64,000 nucleotides of DNA from Diaphorobacter sp. HDW4A (GCF_011305995.1 NZ_CP049910.1:4898001-4962000); one strand, 5' to 3'. Shown: positions 17,748-27,558, counted from the stretch's first letter. The notes: a model not told the origin generated them from the sequence alone. Numbers and translations are program-made.

Positions 17748-18305
17748 ATGCAGCATCCATTGAGCGTCAACGAATACCTGCGCCAGCACATGCGCACCGT
17801 GCCCGATTGGCCCGCACCCGGCGTGCAGTTCCGCGACATCACACCGCTGCTGCAGGACCCCAAGGTGTTCCGCGTGCTCATCGACGCCTTCGTGCACCGC
17901 TACATGGACAAGGACCTGCGCCCGGATGTAGTCGCAGGGCTCGATGCGCGCGGCTTCATCATCGGTGCGGTGATCGCGTATGAGCTCAACGTCGGCTTCG
18001 TGCCGATCCGCAAGAAGGGCAAGCTTCCCTTCACCACCGTCGAGGAAACCTACGAGCTCGAATACGGCAGCGCCACCGTCGAGCTGCATGCCGACGCCGT
18101 CAAGCCCGGCGACCGCGTGCTGCTGATCGACGACCTGATCGCGACCGGCGGCACGATGATGGCTGGCAAGAATCTGCTGGAGCGTCTGGGCGCCACCGTG
18201 ACCGAGGGCGCGGTCATCGTCGACCTGCCGGAGCTCGGCGGCTCCAAGCGCCTGCGCGATGCGGGTCTGTCGATCTTCAATCTGGTGGATTTCGAGGGTC
18301 ACTGA
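17748..18305 (+). CDS. apt: Adenine phosphoribosyltransferase
   Basis: A 185-residue type I PRTase: '[21 protein letters not shown]' (adenine-specific N-terminal region), '[14 protein letters not shown]' and the PRPP loop '[14 protein letters not shown]' near residue 125. It salvages adenine to AMP. The start at 17748 ([13 protein letters not shown]) fits homologue length. A GTG at 17709, overlapping the antiporter stop, would add 13 residues and cannot be excluded. A strong terminator follows the stop. Confidence 0.93.
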   Translation: MQHPLSVNEYLRQHMRTVPDWPAPGVQFRDITPLLQDPKVFRVLIDAFVHRYMDKDLRPDVVAGLDARGFIIGAVIAYELNVGFVPIRKKGKLPFTTVEETYELEYGSATVELHADAVKPGDRVLLIDDLIATGGTMMAGKNLLERLGATVTEGAVIVDLPELGGSKRLRDAGLSIFNLVDFEGH

Positions 18306-18334
18306 TCGGCCCGGGCTTTCTGTGAAGGCACAAA

Positions 18335-18364
18335 GAAAAACGCCGACTTCATCGTCGGCGTTTT
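18335..18364. terminator. Bidirectional intrinsic terminator
   Basis: Stem ACGCCGAC / GTCGGCGT with loop TTCATC, flanked by A5 and T4. It serves apt on the plus strand and lies 26 bp from the convergent stop of the hypothetical gene, so it may stop both transcripts. Confidence 0.88.
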
Positions 18365-18390
18365 GCTTTCAGTTCAGGTCACAAGCACCG

Positions 18391-19365
18391 TCAGTGCAGA
18401 TCGCCGTATTGGGTCGCGCTCAAATCCGAGCTGGCCGAATCCGCTGGCATTTCCGTATCCGCAAAGCCCGATGCCACTGAAGGCTGCAGCAGTGGCGAAC
18501 GTGACATCGGCCCGCTGCGCACGGTCGTGCCCGGACGCTCGGCAGCCGACACGGGACGCACTGCCCCGTTGGCAGAACCCGTGCTACTGAGCGCGCGCTT
18601 GAAGGCCGCGACTTCATCGTCCTCGATGGGATCAAAATTCCCGAGGCCACTGGCGCCATTGATTCCGTTCGCTCCGTTGCGAGCAGCAACCGGGCTCGAC
18701 CTGTTCGCGGACAGCGGCGCATGCGCGCTGTCCAGCAACGGGCTTCTGGAACTGTCGAGTGGAGCACGCAGACTGTTGAGCGGCGCCATGCCCGAATTGC
18801 CACGCAAAGGAGCGGGAGCGGATGCACGCGATTCATACGAGCCCACCGGCATGATGGGCGCGCGAATCGTGTTGGGCGTCGCCGAAGTGGTGGCCGGGGT
18901 CGCTTCCTTGTCCGCCGCGCGGCGCATGCGCAAACCAACCGCCGTACTGTCGTGCATGCGCCAATACACGGCAGTCACCAGAATCTCGAAGCGCGCCTTG
19001 GCGCTCTGGGTGATCAGGCTTTCAATTTCACCCAAGCGGGCCGTGCTGGCACCGTATTCACGCGCCAGATCGATCATGACAACGAACTGCTGACCGTTCT
19101 GATCCAGCGACAACACCTTGAACTTGTAGCCTGCCGACAACACACCGGCGCGCACCATGGCATCGCGAACCACCATGTAAAGAGCCTCGCGACGTTCCAT
19201 GCGAACGTTCTTGCGAGCCAATTGTTCTGCTTGCTCCGCCAGTTTGGGCGCGCGTGCCTGCGCTTGAGCCGCTGCACTGGATGTCCCTGCAGACGTGCCA
19301 GACTGCGCCTTGCGCGGCACAGTGCCCCCAGAGGAGCTTCGTGAAAACCAACTGAAAAAAGACAT
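18391..19365 (-). CDS. Conserved hypothetical protein with disordered tail, 324 aa
   Basis: Residues 1-45 are Ser/Gly/Ala-rich. Residues ~45-150 look folded ('RKNVRMERREALYMVVRDAMVRAGVLSAGYKFKVLSLDQNGQQFVVMIDL', then a helical segment ending 'ARFEILVTAVYWRMHD'). From ~155 to the end it is Pro/Ser/Ala-rich and repetitive ('APLNSLRAPLDSSRSPLLDSAHAPL') apart from one acidic helix 'DPIEDDEVAAFKRALS'. No signal peptide or membrane helix is visible. It stands alone between terminators. I do not recognise the family; the strict separation of one compact domain and a long tail suggests a scaffold or regulator, but that is a guess. Confidence 0.6.
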   Translation of the reverse strand: MSFFSWFSRSSSGGTVPRKAQSGTSAGTSSAAAQAQARAPKLAEQAEQLARKNVRMERREALYMVVRDAMVRAGVLSAGYKFKVLSLDQNGQQFVVMIDLAREYGASTARLGEIESLITQSAKARFEILVTAVYWRMHDSTAVGLRMRRAADKEATPATTSATPNTIRAPIMPVGSYESRASAPAPLRGNSGMAPLNSLRAPLDSSRSPLLDSAHAPLSANRSSPVAARNGANGINGASGLGNFDPIEDDEVAAFKRALSSTGSANGAVRPVSAAERPGTTVRSGPMSRSPLLQPSVASGFADTEMPADSASSDLSATQYGDLH

Positions 19366-19497
19366 GGCGCACCTGAAATGAAGCGCTTTGAAAAATGCGC
19401 AAATAAGTGTACAGCGCTACCCTAGAGCGCATGCTACTGGTCAGCCAAGAAGTTCGCCAGTCTTTTTTTGATGTGAGTTAAATCAAATATCAATCGA

Positions 19498-19992
19498 TCA
19501 CGTGGAGGCCACACGGCGTTTGCGATTGCCTAACCGTTTGGAAAGTACCGCCCCCACCGCCATCACCAGATGCAGTGCCACCGCGGGCTGGCGATTGGAC
19601 AACTCTGTGAACCGCATCGCAGGCAGGCTCCACAGCTTGCAGGGCGATCCCGCCTGCACCGTGGCCGAACGAGGCAGGTGCGAGAAGAACGCGCCCTCAC
19701 CCACCACCGAACCGGGGCCGACGATGGCAAGACGCAGCCGTTGCTTTTCATCCTCGAAGTGCACACTCAGCGTGCCGCTCTCGAGCAGATACAGCGTGCG
19801 ATCGTTTGTGCCCTGTGCGAACAACACCTGCCCCGCAGGCAGCGACACCGGCAACAGATAAGGTGCCAGCAGATCCCATTGCTCCGCATTGAGCACATTG
19901 TTCAGGCTGTCATCCGCATTGGCCTGACTGATGGCCTGCACCAATCCATGCAGATCCACCTTGCCATCTGTTCTTGTGACTATTGTATTCAT
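19498..19992 (-). CDS. Cyclic-nucleotide-binding-domain protein without HTH
   Basis: A 164-residue protein with one CAP_ED-type cNMP-binding beta-roll: 'LPAGQVLFAQGTNDRTLYLLESGTLSVHFEDEKQRLRLAIVGPGSVVGEGAFFSHLPRSATVQA'. The phosphate-binding-cassette-like stretch 'GEGAFFSHLPRSATV' matches the family. No helix-turn-helix follows the roll; only ~40 residues ending in a basic 'KRLGNRKRRVAST' remain, so it is not a full Crp/Fnr regulator. The start at 19992 (MNTIVTRTDG) is chosen; an in-frame ATG at 20028 is possible. Stand-alone gene. Confidence 0.75.
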   Translation of the reverse strand: MNTIVTRTDGKVDLHGLVQAISQANADDSLNNVLNAEQWDLLAPYLLPVSLPAGQVLFAQGTNDRTLYLLESGTLSVHFEDEKQRLRLAIVGPGSVVGEGAFFSHLPRSATVQAGSPCKLWSLPAMRFTELSNRQPAVALHLVMAVGAVLSKRLGNRKRRVAST

Positions 19993-20180
19993 GGCATGGA
20001 AGCTAATTTGATTGTAAAAATCGCACAAGCGTGCAAGCGCCCGGAAAGGTCTCCATCACTGTGCGCAGCACGCGAAATCGCGCGAACTATGAAACGTTTG
20101 CCCACAATTTAATCAGTTCTTGCGGATTACTCAAGCATCGCATGATTTGAGGCGCTTGCGCGGGCAAGGTTCACTGTGCT

Positions 20181-21188
20181 TCAGTCCAAGGCAATTTTGC
20201 GAGTGCGGATGAGTCTGCTCAGCACCGCTGTCTCGGCTTCGATGGTCTTCGTGAACGCGGCACTGTCCTGTGCGATGGTCTCCACACCCAGATCGGCAAA
20301 ACGCTGCTTCACCTCGGGCCGCTGCATCGCCCGGGCCACTTCGTCAGCCATGCGCTTCATGATGGCGGGTGGCGTCTTGGCCGGTGCGAACAGGCCGAAC
20401 CAATTGCCGAGCTCCATGCCCTGGATGCCCGCCTCGGTGAGCGTGGGCGCATCGGGGAAGAACGGCGAGCGCTTGGTACCCGTCACGGCGAGCAGTCTGG
20501 CGCGGCCTTCGCGGATGTGCTGAAAACCGGTGGCCGGATCGAAGTAGTAGTCGATCTGACTGGCCAGAATGTCCTGCAGCGCCGGGGCCGCGCCCTTGTA
20601 TGGCACATGCACCACATCCACGTTGGCCTGCTGCTTGAACAGCTCGCCCACCAGATGCATCTGCGTGCCCGCCCCGCCCGAGCCATAGCTCAGCATGCCG
20701 GGCTTCGCCTTGGCCATGGCCACCAGATCGGCGGCATTCGATGCGGAGAGCCCCTTTCGGGTCACCAGATAGAGCTGTGCATAACCGAGGCTCACCACCG
20801 GACGCAGGTCGCGTTCGGGATTGAGCGCCGGTTTGAAGAGCGAGGGATTCGCAGTCTGTACCGAGATCGGCGCGACCATGAAGGTGTAGCCATCGGCCGC
20901 CGCATGGATGGTCTCGCTGGCGGCGATGTTGCCGCTCGCGCCTGGCTTGTTGTCCACCACGATGGGCTGGCCCAGCGCCTTCTGCAGAGGCAAGGCGACG
21001 ACGCGCGCCATGACGTCGGTCGTGCCACCGGCCGGAAAGCCGACGACGAAGCGGATCGGCTTGACCGGCCAGTGATCTTCAGCCTGCGCCACGCCCGCGA
21101 GCGCCGCGACCAGCAGACCGGCCATGGCCGTTGCACACAGGAGTCGACGACGCGAGCCTTGATGTTGATGAGTTGATGCGATGGTCAT
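20181..21188 (-). CDS. TctC/Bug-type periplasmic solute-binding protein
   Basis: A 335-residue tripartite-tricarboxylate-transporter receptor of the Bug family. It has a Tat/Sec-like signal ('RRRLLCATAMAGLLVAALAGVAQA') and Bug landmarks 'PIRFVVGFPAGGTTDVMARVVALPLQKALGQPIVVDNKPGASGNIAAS', 'VDVVHVPYKGAAPALQDILASQIDYYFDP' and 'GIQGMELGNWFGLFAP'. Such proteins bind carboxylates or aromatic acids in the periplasm. It is the last gene of the operon SDR - flavoprotein - NIPSNAP - tctC, so its ligand is probably that pathway's substrate. No TctA/TctB partners are near. Confidence 0.9.
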   Translation of the reverse strand: MTIASTHQHQGSRRRLLCATAMAGLLVAALAGVAQAEDHWPVKPIRFVVGFPAGGTTDVMARVVALPLQKALGQPIVVDNKPGASGNIAASETIHAAADGYTFMVAPISVQTANPSLFKPALNPERDLRPVVSLGYAQLYLVTRKGLSASNAADLVAMAKAKPGMLSYGSGGAGTQMHLVGELFKQQANVDVVHVPYKGAAPALQDILASQIDYYFDPATGFQHIREGRARLLAVTGTKRSPFFPDAPTLTEAGIQGMELGNWFGLFAPAKTPPAIMKRMADEVARAMQRPEVKQRFADLGVETIAQDSAAFTKTIEAETAVLSRLIRTRKIALD

Positions 21189-21237
21189 GTCTTGTCCCCT
21201 CTCGTTGATTGTTTGAGCGATGGCGGTGGCGGATCGC

Positions 21238-21588
21238 TCAGGCCGCCGAAAAGATCCAGCCGGACATGGGCGCGCTGCGGATCAGGCGCGTCTCCTGCGC
21301 CACGATCAGGTGCTCGGACGCGGCCAGATAGGCAGGGAAACCCGGGTGCGCGTCGCGCTGCTGGCTGCGGCGTTCGTAGTCCGCCAGATCGGTGTAGGCC
21401 CACAGATGTACGAACTGATTGAGCGGCCCGACCTGACTGATGTAGAAGCCCAGCGGATGCGCTAGCGTCTGCATGAGAATCGGTAGGGCGAGACGGTTGA
21501 ACACCTCCAGAAACTCGCCCATGCGGCGCAGACGGATGGTGTAGATGCGGTGATCGACCAGTGGTCGCTGCAGGGTGTCAGGCGACAT
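21238..21588 (-). CDS. NIPSNAP family protein
   Basis: A 116-residue dimeric alpha/beta-barrel (ferredoxin-like) protein: 'DHRIYTIRLRRMGEFLEVFNRLALPILMQTLAHPLGFYISQVGPLNQFVHLWAYTDLADYERRSQQRDAHPGF' is the NIPSNAP pattern. The start at 21588 overlaps the flavoprotein stop by 11 bp. In betaproteobacterial catabolic operons such proteins often accompany dehydrogenases; their biochemical role is not established. Third gene of the operon. Confidence 0.85.
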   Translation of the reverse strand: MSPDTLQRPLVDHRIYTIRLRRMGEFLEVFNRLALPILMQTLAHPLGFYISQVGPLNQFVHLWAYTDLADYERRSQQRDAHPGFPAYLAASEHLIVAQETRLIRSAPMSGWIFSAA

Positions 21589-23341
21589 GGCGCGCGGCCT
21601 CCGTTGCGCTGCTGAATTCCGGATGCGCGAGCGCCCCCGCGATGACATGGGCCGTGAGCCAGCCGAAGGTCATCGCCGGGCCCAGCGTGATGCCCGCGCC
21701 GGGGTAGTTGCCACCCATCACGCTGGCCCGGTCGTTGCCCACCGCGTAGAGGCCGGAGATCACGGAACCGTCCACGCGTTGCACCTCGCCCGCCGCCGTG
21801 GTGCGCAGGCCATCGAAGGTGCCGAGGTCGCCCATCAGCACCTTCACCGCGTAGTAGGGGCCTTTGCCCACGGGCGCAACACAGGGGTTGGGCCGATGCG
21901 CGGGATCGGCCAGATAGCGGTTGAAGGCCGTGGTGCCCCGGCCGAACTGCGCATCCACGCCATGGCTTGCCGTGTCGTTGTACTCGTGCACCGTGGCTTC
22001 TAGCCCCACCGCATCGATACCCGTGGCCCGCGCCAAATCGGCCAGCGTGCGGCCCTTGAAAAGATAGCCCTTGCGGATCAGCCCGCCCAACGGCATGGGC
22101 GCGGGCTTGGCGTAGCCAAGACCGTACGTGGAAATCGTGGACTGGTCGCAGATGAGCCACATCGCCGTCTCCTGCTGGCCCGCGCAAGCCTCGATCATGG
22201 CTGCGCCCACGTCGTGGTACGAATTGGACTCGTTGGTAAAGCGCCTGCCGTTCCTGAGCACGCCGATGATGCCGGGCTTGTAGCGGTCGAGCAGGTGCGG
22301 GAACACTCCCACTCGGCCGCCGGACAGCGGCACAAGCGAGACCGGCATCCACGCGGCCGCGCCCGTGCCGTCAAAGCGCATGTCAGCATGCCCACCCACC
22401 GCCTCTGCCAGACGCAATCCGTCTCCGGTATTGCCTTCAGGCACGGGCGAGAGATGCTCTCCGCCGCGCTGCAGATGCGGGTAGCGCGCTGCGATGCGCG
22501 CCAGATCCTGCGCATAGCCGCCGCAGGCGAGCACCACGCCGCGCCGCGCCGTGATGCGCTGCTCGTGCCCCTGCAACTGCACGCGCGCACCGTTCACGCG
22601 ACCATCGGCCAGCAGCAGTTCACGCGCATCCGCGTTGGTGTGGATGGGAATGCCCAGATCAAAACAGCTCTTGGCCAGCCGCGCGGCCAGTGCATTGCCG
22701 CTGGTCACCTGCACGCCGCGCCGGTAACGCAGCAAATCGAGCAGATGCCCGCCAAGCCGCCGCGCCACATAGGCCGCCGACACGAGCGACTTGGTTGCGC
22801 GAAAGAAGTGCTTCAGATCGGCGTTCGATGAATTGAACATCATGCCGACGAAGGTGATGGTTTCCAGCGGCGGACGCAGCCGCGCGAGGTCCGCGCCCAG
22901 CAGGCTGGAATCAAAAGGTGCAGCCAGAATCGAGCGACCCACCTGTGCCCCGCCAGGAGCATCCGGGTGATAGTCCGGATAGAGCGTGGGCAGGAACTGG
23001 ACAGCCGTTTCGCGCTCGAACCATTCCACCATGCGCGGAGCGTTGTCTAGAAAAGCCTCGACGCTCGCCTCGTCATAATAGTCTCCCGTCTGATGCCGCA
23101 TGTAGGTGCGCATGGCCGGGCGGTCATCGGGCACCTGCGCGTGCCTGCTGCCGGGAATCCACAGCACGCCACCGGAGAACGCAGTGGTGCCGCCGAAAAC
23201 CGGTTCTTTCTCGATCACGACCACGTCGAGGCCGAGCTTTCTGGCCGTGATGGCCGTCGCGAGGCCACCAGCGCCCGAGCCGATGACCAGCAGGTCGCAG
23301 ATCAGATCTTGCGGCAGGGATGTAGATGTGGGGCTGCTCAT
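21578..23341 (-). CDS. FAD-dependent dehydrogenase, KstD/fumarate-reductase-flavoprotein type
   Basis: A 587-residue flavoprotein. The N-terminal dinucleotide-binding motif 'LLVIGSGAGGLATAITARKLGLDVVVIEKEPVFGGTTAFSGG' and the C-terminal 'GLYAVGNDRASVMGGNYPGAGITLGPAMTFGWL' are those of 3-ketosteroid-delta1-dehydrogenases and related fumarate-reductase-like oxidases. 'GLRRTxGGRRFTNES'-like text appears as 'NGRRFTNESNSYHDV' near residue 385. It probably introduces or removes a C=C bond next to a carbonyl. The start at 23341 makes a 4-bp ATGA overlap with the SDR stop, so the two are coupled. A steroid substrate is possible but not shown. Confidence 0.85.
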   Translation of the reverse strand: MSSPTSTSLPQDLICDLLVIGSGAGGLATAITARKLGLDVVVIEKEPVFGGTTAFSGGVLWIPGSRHAQVPDDRPAMRTYMRHQTGDYYDEASVEAFLDNAPRMVEWFERETAVQFLPTLYPDYHPDAPGGAQVGRSILAAPFDSSLLGADLARLRPPLETITFVGMMFNSSNADLKHFFRATKSLVSAAYVARRLGGHLLDLLRYRRGVQVTSGNALAARLAKSCFDLGIPIHTNADARELLLADGRVNGARVQLQGHEQRITARRGVVLACGGYAQDLARIAARYPHLQRGGEHLSPVPEGNTGDGLRLAEAVGGHADMRFDGTGAAAWMPVSLVPLSGGRVGVFPHLLDRYKPGIIGVLRNGRRFTNESNSYHDVGAAMIEACAGQQETAMWLICDQSTISTYGLGYAKPAPMPLGGLIRKGYLFKGRTLADLARATGIDAVGLEATVHEYNDTASHGVDAQFGRGTTAFNRYLADPAHRPNPCVAPVGKGPYYAVKVLMGDLGTFDGLRTTAAGEVQRVDGSVISGLYAVGNDRASVMGGNYPGAGITLGPAMTFGWLTAHVIAGALAHPEFSSATEAARHVA

Positions 23342-24210
23342 TCGCCTGCTCCCTGCGAGCGCGCGCTGTCGTTGAAGCCGGGACGCGGCACCAGGTCCAT
23401 CCACATGCAGCCAAGGCCGCCATCGACCAGCAACTCGGCGCCGTTGACATAGGCCGCCCGTTCACTGGCCAGAAAGAGCACCGGCTCGGCAATGTCCACC
23501 GGCTCGCCGATGCGGCGGCTGGCAGTGGCGGCAGCGCGGCGCGCCTCGAAACCAGGTGCTTCGTAAAACCTGGCCGACAGCGCCGTGCGGACCATGCCCG
23601 GACACACCACATTGCTGCGCACACCGCGTGGACCCCACTCTGCCGCCATCTGCCGCGACATCAGCAGCACCCCGGCCTTGCTGGCGCTGTAAGCACCACT
23701 GCCGGTCTGCGGATGCAGCGCCGAGATGGACGCCACGTGCACAATGCTGCCGCCGCCCGCTTCGAGCATCTGCTGGCCAAAGGCGCGCGAGCACAGCAGG
23801 TAGCCGGTCAGGTTCACGGCCAGCACCGCATTCCATTCGGCGATGGAGACCGACTCCAGCTCGCCAGCGCGCAGCAGGCCCGCGTTGTTGACCAGCGTGC
23901 TCACGGGGCCCAGTTGCGACCGCACCAAATCGGCGGTGGCCCGCACGGCGTGCTCGTCGGCGATGTCGCACTCCACTGCGAGCGTGCGCGCGCCTTGCTC
24001 GGTCAGCGCGTCCGCCATGTGGCGGGCGGCGGGCAGATCGCGGTCCAGCAGCGCCACCTGCGCGCCCTGCCCGGCCAGCGCCCGCGCAATGGCGGCACCG
24101 ATGCCGCTGCCCGCGCCGCTGACCACGCACACGCGGCCCGCAAGTCCAAGCCAGTCACTCCGTTGATCGGACGATTCGCTCTTCAGCGAGAAATCCGTTT
24201 TCTCGTTCAT
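23338..24210 (-). CDS. SDR family oxidoreductase (catabolic operon, first gene)
   Basis: A 290-residue classical SDR: 'VVSGAGSGIGAAIARAL' near residue 28, 'NNAGLLRAG' and the catalytic 'SASKAG' context preceded by Tyr ('GAYSASKAGVLL', ~180), with a C-terminal extension past the usual 'VNGAELLVDGGLG'. The start at 24210 is decided by a strong AGGAGG about 10 nt upstream; an in-frame start at 24264 lacks one. It leads the operon running to tctC at 20181 and is divergent from an araC-family gene 124 bp away. Confidence 0.87.
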   Translation of the reverse strand: MNEKTDFSLKSESSDQRSDWLGLAGRVCVVSGAGSGIGAAIARALAGQGAQVALLDRDLPAARHMADALTEQGARTLAVECDIADEHAVRATADLVRSQLGPVSTLVNNAGLLRAGELESVSIAEWNAVLAVNLTGYLLCSRAFGQQMLEAGGGSIVHVASISALHPQTGSGAYSASKAGVLLMSRQMAAEWGPRGVRSNVVCPGMVRTALSARFYEAPGFEARRAAATASRRIGEPVDIAEPVLFLASERAAYVNGAELLVDGGLGCMWMDLVPRPGFNDSARSQGAGE

Positions 24211-24334
24211 CTCTCTTGCCTCCTTCATTCCAGCCTTGAAGGATCGCCGCGCGCCTTGATTCATTCAAACGACAAAAGCGGCCATGAACCGGACAATTCC
24301 TGCGGAGACATCAAACAAACCCAGATGAAGAAGA

Positions 24335-25240
24335 ATGAAGAAGACACCCGGCACCGTGCGCAGCTTTGCGCTCTACGGCAACAGCGACACCGCGCCCGCC
24401 TGGGCCGAGCTGGTGCATCTGGAAGACATTCCCGAGCGCTCCAGCCGCTTCGACTGGGAGATTGATCTGCACTTTCACGAGGGCCTGCTGCAGCTGCTCT
24501 ACCTCACCGCTGGCGGCGAGAGTGAGGCCTTCATCGACGGCACTCGCTGGGTGCTGCGCCCGCCCTGCCTCATTCTGGTTCCGGCACGCGCTGTGCACGG
24601 CTTCAGTTTTCACCCCCAAACCGATGGCCCGGTGATCACGGCCGCGCAGAAGCCGCTCGAATCACTGGCAGCGCTCACCGCCCCCGGTCTGCTCGACCAC
24701 CTGCGGCGTCCCGTGGTGCTGGAGGTGGCGCCCGACAGTCGCCATGCGCGCGAACTGCAGCCGCTGTTCGAGGCCATTCAGCACGAATCACAATGGCATG
24801 CCGACGGCGGCATGGCGGCAGGCATGGCACTGCTTACGGCCTTGCTGGTGCAGGTTGCGCGCGTGGCAGCCACCGCGCCTGCCACGGCGCAGAGCTTGCG
24901 CACACGCAAAGCCCTGCAGATCGCGCGCTTTCGCTCGTTGCTCGACGAGCACGTTCGTCGCCGCGAGAGCGTGAGCCACTATGCGCAGGCACTGGGCATC
25001 ACGCCGGGCCAGCTCTCCCGGCTCACGCGCGAGGTGCTGGGCATATCGGCGCAGGACGTAATCAACGCCCGTGTGGTGCACGAGGCACAGCGCGAGCTCG
25101 TCTATTCATCGCTGGCCATCAAGCAGATCGCCGCCGAACTGGGTTTCGAGGATGAGGCCTACTTCGGTCGTTTCTTCAAGACGCACACGGGGCACCGACC
25201 CACGGAATTCCGCACGCTGGCACGGCAGCAGCTGGCGTAA
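24335..25240 (+). CDS. AraC family transcriptional regulator
   Basis: A 301-residue regulator. The N-terminal half is a cupin-like effector domain ('LHFHEGLLQLLYLTAGGESEAFIDGTRWVLRPPCLILVPARAVHGFSF'). The C-terminal ~100 residues hold two HTH motifs ('HYAQALGITPGQLSRLTREVLG' and 'SSLAIKQIAAELGFEDEAYFGRFFKTHTGHRPTEFR'). It is similar in layout to PobR/HpaA-type regulators of aromatic catabolism. It is divergent from the SDR-led operon and is its likely regulator; the intergenic 24211-24334 should hold the operators. Confidence 0.9.
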   Translation: MKKTPGTVRSFALYGNSDTAPAWAELVHLEDIPERSSRFDWEIDLHFHEGLLQLLYLTAGGESEAFIDGTRWVLRPPCLILVPARAVHGFSFHPQTDGPVITAAQKPLESLAALTAPGLLDHLRRPVVLEVAPDSRHARELQPLFEAIQHESQWHADGGMAAGMALLTALLVQVARVAATAPATAQSLRTRKALQIARFRSLLDEHVRRRESVSHYAQALGITPGQLSRLTREVLGISAQDVINARVVHEAQRELVYSSLAIKQIAAELGFEDEAYFGRFFKTHTGHRPTEFRTLARQQLA

Positions 25241-25256
25241 CGGCAATCGCTCGCGA

Positions 25257-26057
25257 TCAAGCGCGCGTCGCAGCCATCCAGCCCAGCCCCGCACGCGTGC
25301 CACCCACCTCCGCCCCACGCACGGGCCGGTATTCGCAGCCGATCCAGCCGTCAAAACCCAGCTCGTCGATCAGCGCGAAGAGGTACGGGTAGTTGATCTC
25401 CCCCACATCGGGCTCGTGCCGCTCGGGCACGCCCGCGATCTGCAGGTGGCCGACGCGGCCCGTTGGCAGATAGCGGCGAATTTTGGTCGCCAGATCACCC
25501 TCGACGATCTGGCAGTGGTACAGGTCCATCTGCACCTTCACGTTCGGCTCGCCAATCTCGGCGACCAACGCGTGCGCATCGTCCTGGCGCGAGAGGAAAT
25601 AGCCCGGCATGTCGCGGCCATTGATCGGCTCGATCAGGATGGCGATGCCGTGCTCGCCCGCAATCTTTGCGGCGTAACGGATGTTGTTCACGTAGACGCG
25701 ATGCGCCTCTGCCCGCTCCACGCCGCTTGGCACCAGCCCCGCCATCACATGGATGCGCGGACAGGCCAGCGCTCGCGCATAACTCACCGCACGCGCGATG
25801 CCTTCGCGAAACTCCGCTTCGCGACCCGGCAGGCAGGCCGTGCCGCGCTCGCCTGCGTCCCAGTCGCCGGGCGGGGCGTTGAAGAGCACCTGAGTGAGTC
25901 CGTTTTGCTTGAGCTGCTCGGCCAGTTGCTCGGGCGCGAAGGCGTAAGGGAACAGAAACTCCACGCCTTGGAAGCCATCGGCTGCGGCAGCAGCAAAGCG
26001 GTCAAGAAAATCCAGCTCGTTGTAGAGCATGGACAGATTGGCGGCAAAACGCGGCAT
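25257..26057 (-). CDS. hyi: Hydroxypyruvate isomerase family protein
   Basis: A 266-residue TIM-barrel isomerase: '[38 protein letters not shown]', '[15 protein letters not shown]', '[15 protein letters not shown]' and '[14 protein letters not shown]' are typical of Hyi/OtnI. The metal-binding Glu/Asp/His/Glu set is in 'LIEPING', 'QMDLYH', 'LQIAG' and 'GCEYRP'. It interconverts hydroxypyruvate and tartronate semialdehyde, or 2-oxo-tetronate isomers in OtnI. No gcl or glxR is linked here. It lies 42 bp downstream of mnmE. Confidence 0.88.
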   Translation of the reverse strand: MPRFAANLSMLYNELDFLDRFAAAAADGFQGVEFLFPYAFAPEQLAEQLKQNGLTQVLFNAPPGDWDAGERGTACLPGREAEFREGIARAVSYARALACPRIHVMAGLVPSGVERAEAHRVYVNNIRYAAKIAGEHGIAILIEPINGRDMPGYFLSRQDDAHALVAEIGEPNVKVQMDLYHCQIVEGDLATKIRRYLPTGRVGHLQIAGVPERHEPDVGEINYPYLFALIDELGFDGWIGCEYRPVRGAEVGGTRAGLGWMAATRA

Positions 26058-26099
26058 CGCGTCGTCTCCTGATAGGGTTGTAGGCGGCGGGCCGCTGGC

Positions 26100-27503
26100 T
26101 CACTTGCCGATGCAGAACGACGAGAAAATCACGCCGAGCAGATCATCCGATGTGAACTCGCCCGTGATGGTATTGAGCGCGTTCTGCGACAGGCGCAATT
26201 CCTCGGCCAGCAGATCGAGCGCCGGGTTGCTCGCGTGGATCTGCGCGGCCGATTCCATCAGATGCGCATCCACCTCGCGCAGCGCGGCGATGTGGCGTGC
26301 ACGCGCGATGTAGATGCCCTCGGGCGCCGATTGCCAGCCCGCGATCTCCAGCAGCTTGCGGCGCAGTTGCTCCAGCCCATCGCCCGTGCGCGCGGAGAGC
26401 TGCACCTGCGCCATGCGCCCGGCCTGCAGTTCGTCGGGCGCTGCCACGCTGGCCGCATCCGTCTTGTTCCACACATCGATCACCGGCACCTTCTCGTGCA
26501 ACTGATCCGCCAGCTCTGTGGCAATCTGCGCATCCGCCGCCGCATAGTCCGCATCTTTCACGCGCGTCAAATCGTGCAGGAACAGCACCGCGTCGGCCGC
26601 CTTGATTTCTTCCCACGCGCGCGCGATGCCGATCTTCTCGACCTCGTCATCGCTCTCACGCAAACCGGCCGTGTCGATCACATGCAGCGGCACGCCTTCG
26701 ATCTGAATGGTCTGCTGCACCTTGTCGCGCGTCGTGCCCGCAATTGGCGTGACGATGGCGAGCTCCGCGCCGGCCAGCGCGTTGAGCAGCGAACTCTTGC
26801 CCGCGTTCGGCTGCCCGGCGATCACCACCTTGATGCCCTCGCGCAGCAACGCGCCCTGCTGCGCGCGCTGCATCACTGCGCCAAGCTGCGTCTGCAAACG
26901 CTCCAGCTGCCCGGCCGCATCGGCCTTTTTCAGAAAATCGATCTCCTCTTCGGGAAAATCCAGCGTCGCCTCGACCAGCATGCGCAGATGGATCAGCGCA
27001 TCGCGCAGCGTATGAATTTCTTTGGAGAACGCGCCCGAGAGCGAGCGCCCCGCGCTGCGCGCCGCCGCTTCGGTGCTCGCGTCGATCAGGTCGGCAATCG
27101 CCTCGGCCTGCGCCAGATCGATCTTGTTGTTGAAGAATGCACGCTGCGTGAATTCACCCGGCTCGGCCAGACGCAGCTGCGGCAGCGCCTCACGCGCGAG
27201 TTCCATGCAGCGCGCCACCAGCAGTTGCAGTACCACCGGACCGCCGTGCGCCTGCAGCTCCAGCACATCCTCGCCGGTGTAGCTGTGCGGTCCGGGAAAA
27301 AACAGCGCGAGCCCGCGATCGATGGCCTGGCCCGCCGCATCCGGAAACGGCAGATAGTGCGCCTCGCGCGGATTCAGCTTGCGCCCCAGCAGCCGTTCGA
27401 CAAACCCGGCCAGCCCCTTGCCCGACACCCGCACAATCCCCACGGCCCCGCGTCCAGGAGCGGTGGCGATGGCAACGATGGGGTCGGCGTGGCGAGGAAG
27501 CAT
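26100..27503 (-). CDS. mnmE: MnmE, tRNA modification GTPase
   Basis: A 467-residue GTPase. The N-terminal tetrahydrofolate-binding domain has '[20 protein letters not shown]'. The G domain shows G1 '[14 protein letters not shown]' (~226), G2 'AGTTRDKV', G3 '[16 protein letters not shown]' and G4 'NKTD'. The protein ends FCIGK, carrying the essential C-x-G-K catalytic Cys. With MnmG it installs 5-carboxymethylaminomethyl at U34 of tRNAs. In betaproteobacteria mnmE normally follows yidC; here the ICE end lies 55 bp upstream of its start, so its native upstream neighbour is displaced. Confidence 0.96.
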   Translation of the reverse strand: MLPRHADPIVAIATAPGRGAVGIVRVSGKGLAGFVERLLGRKLNPREAHYLPFPDAAGQAIDRGLALFFPGPHSYTGEDVLELQAHGGPVVLQLLVARCMELAREALPQLRLAEPGEFTQRAFFNNKIDLAQAEAIADLIDASTEAAARSAGRSLSGAFSKEIHTLRDALIHLRMLVEATLDFPEEEIDFLKKADAAGQLERLQTQLGAVMQRAQQGALLREGIKVVIAGQPNAGKSSLLNALAGAELAIVTPIAGTTRDKVQQTIQIEGVPLHVIDTAGLRESDDEVEKIGIARAWEEIKAADAVLFLHDLTRVKDADYAAADAQIATELADQLHEKVPVIDVWNKTDAASVAAPDELQAGRMAQVQLSARTGDGLEQLRRKLLEIAGWQSAPEGIYIARARHIAALREVDAHLMESAAQIHASNPALDLLAEELRLSQNALNTITGEFTSDDLLGVIFSSFCIGK

Positions 27504-27558
27504 GGTGAGAGTCTGAATTCAAAGGGACGCAAGTGCTGGCTACGATCATAGCCAGCCC

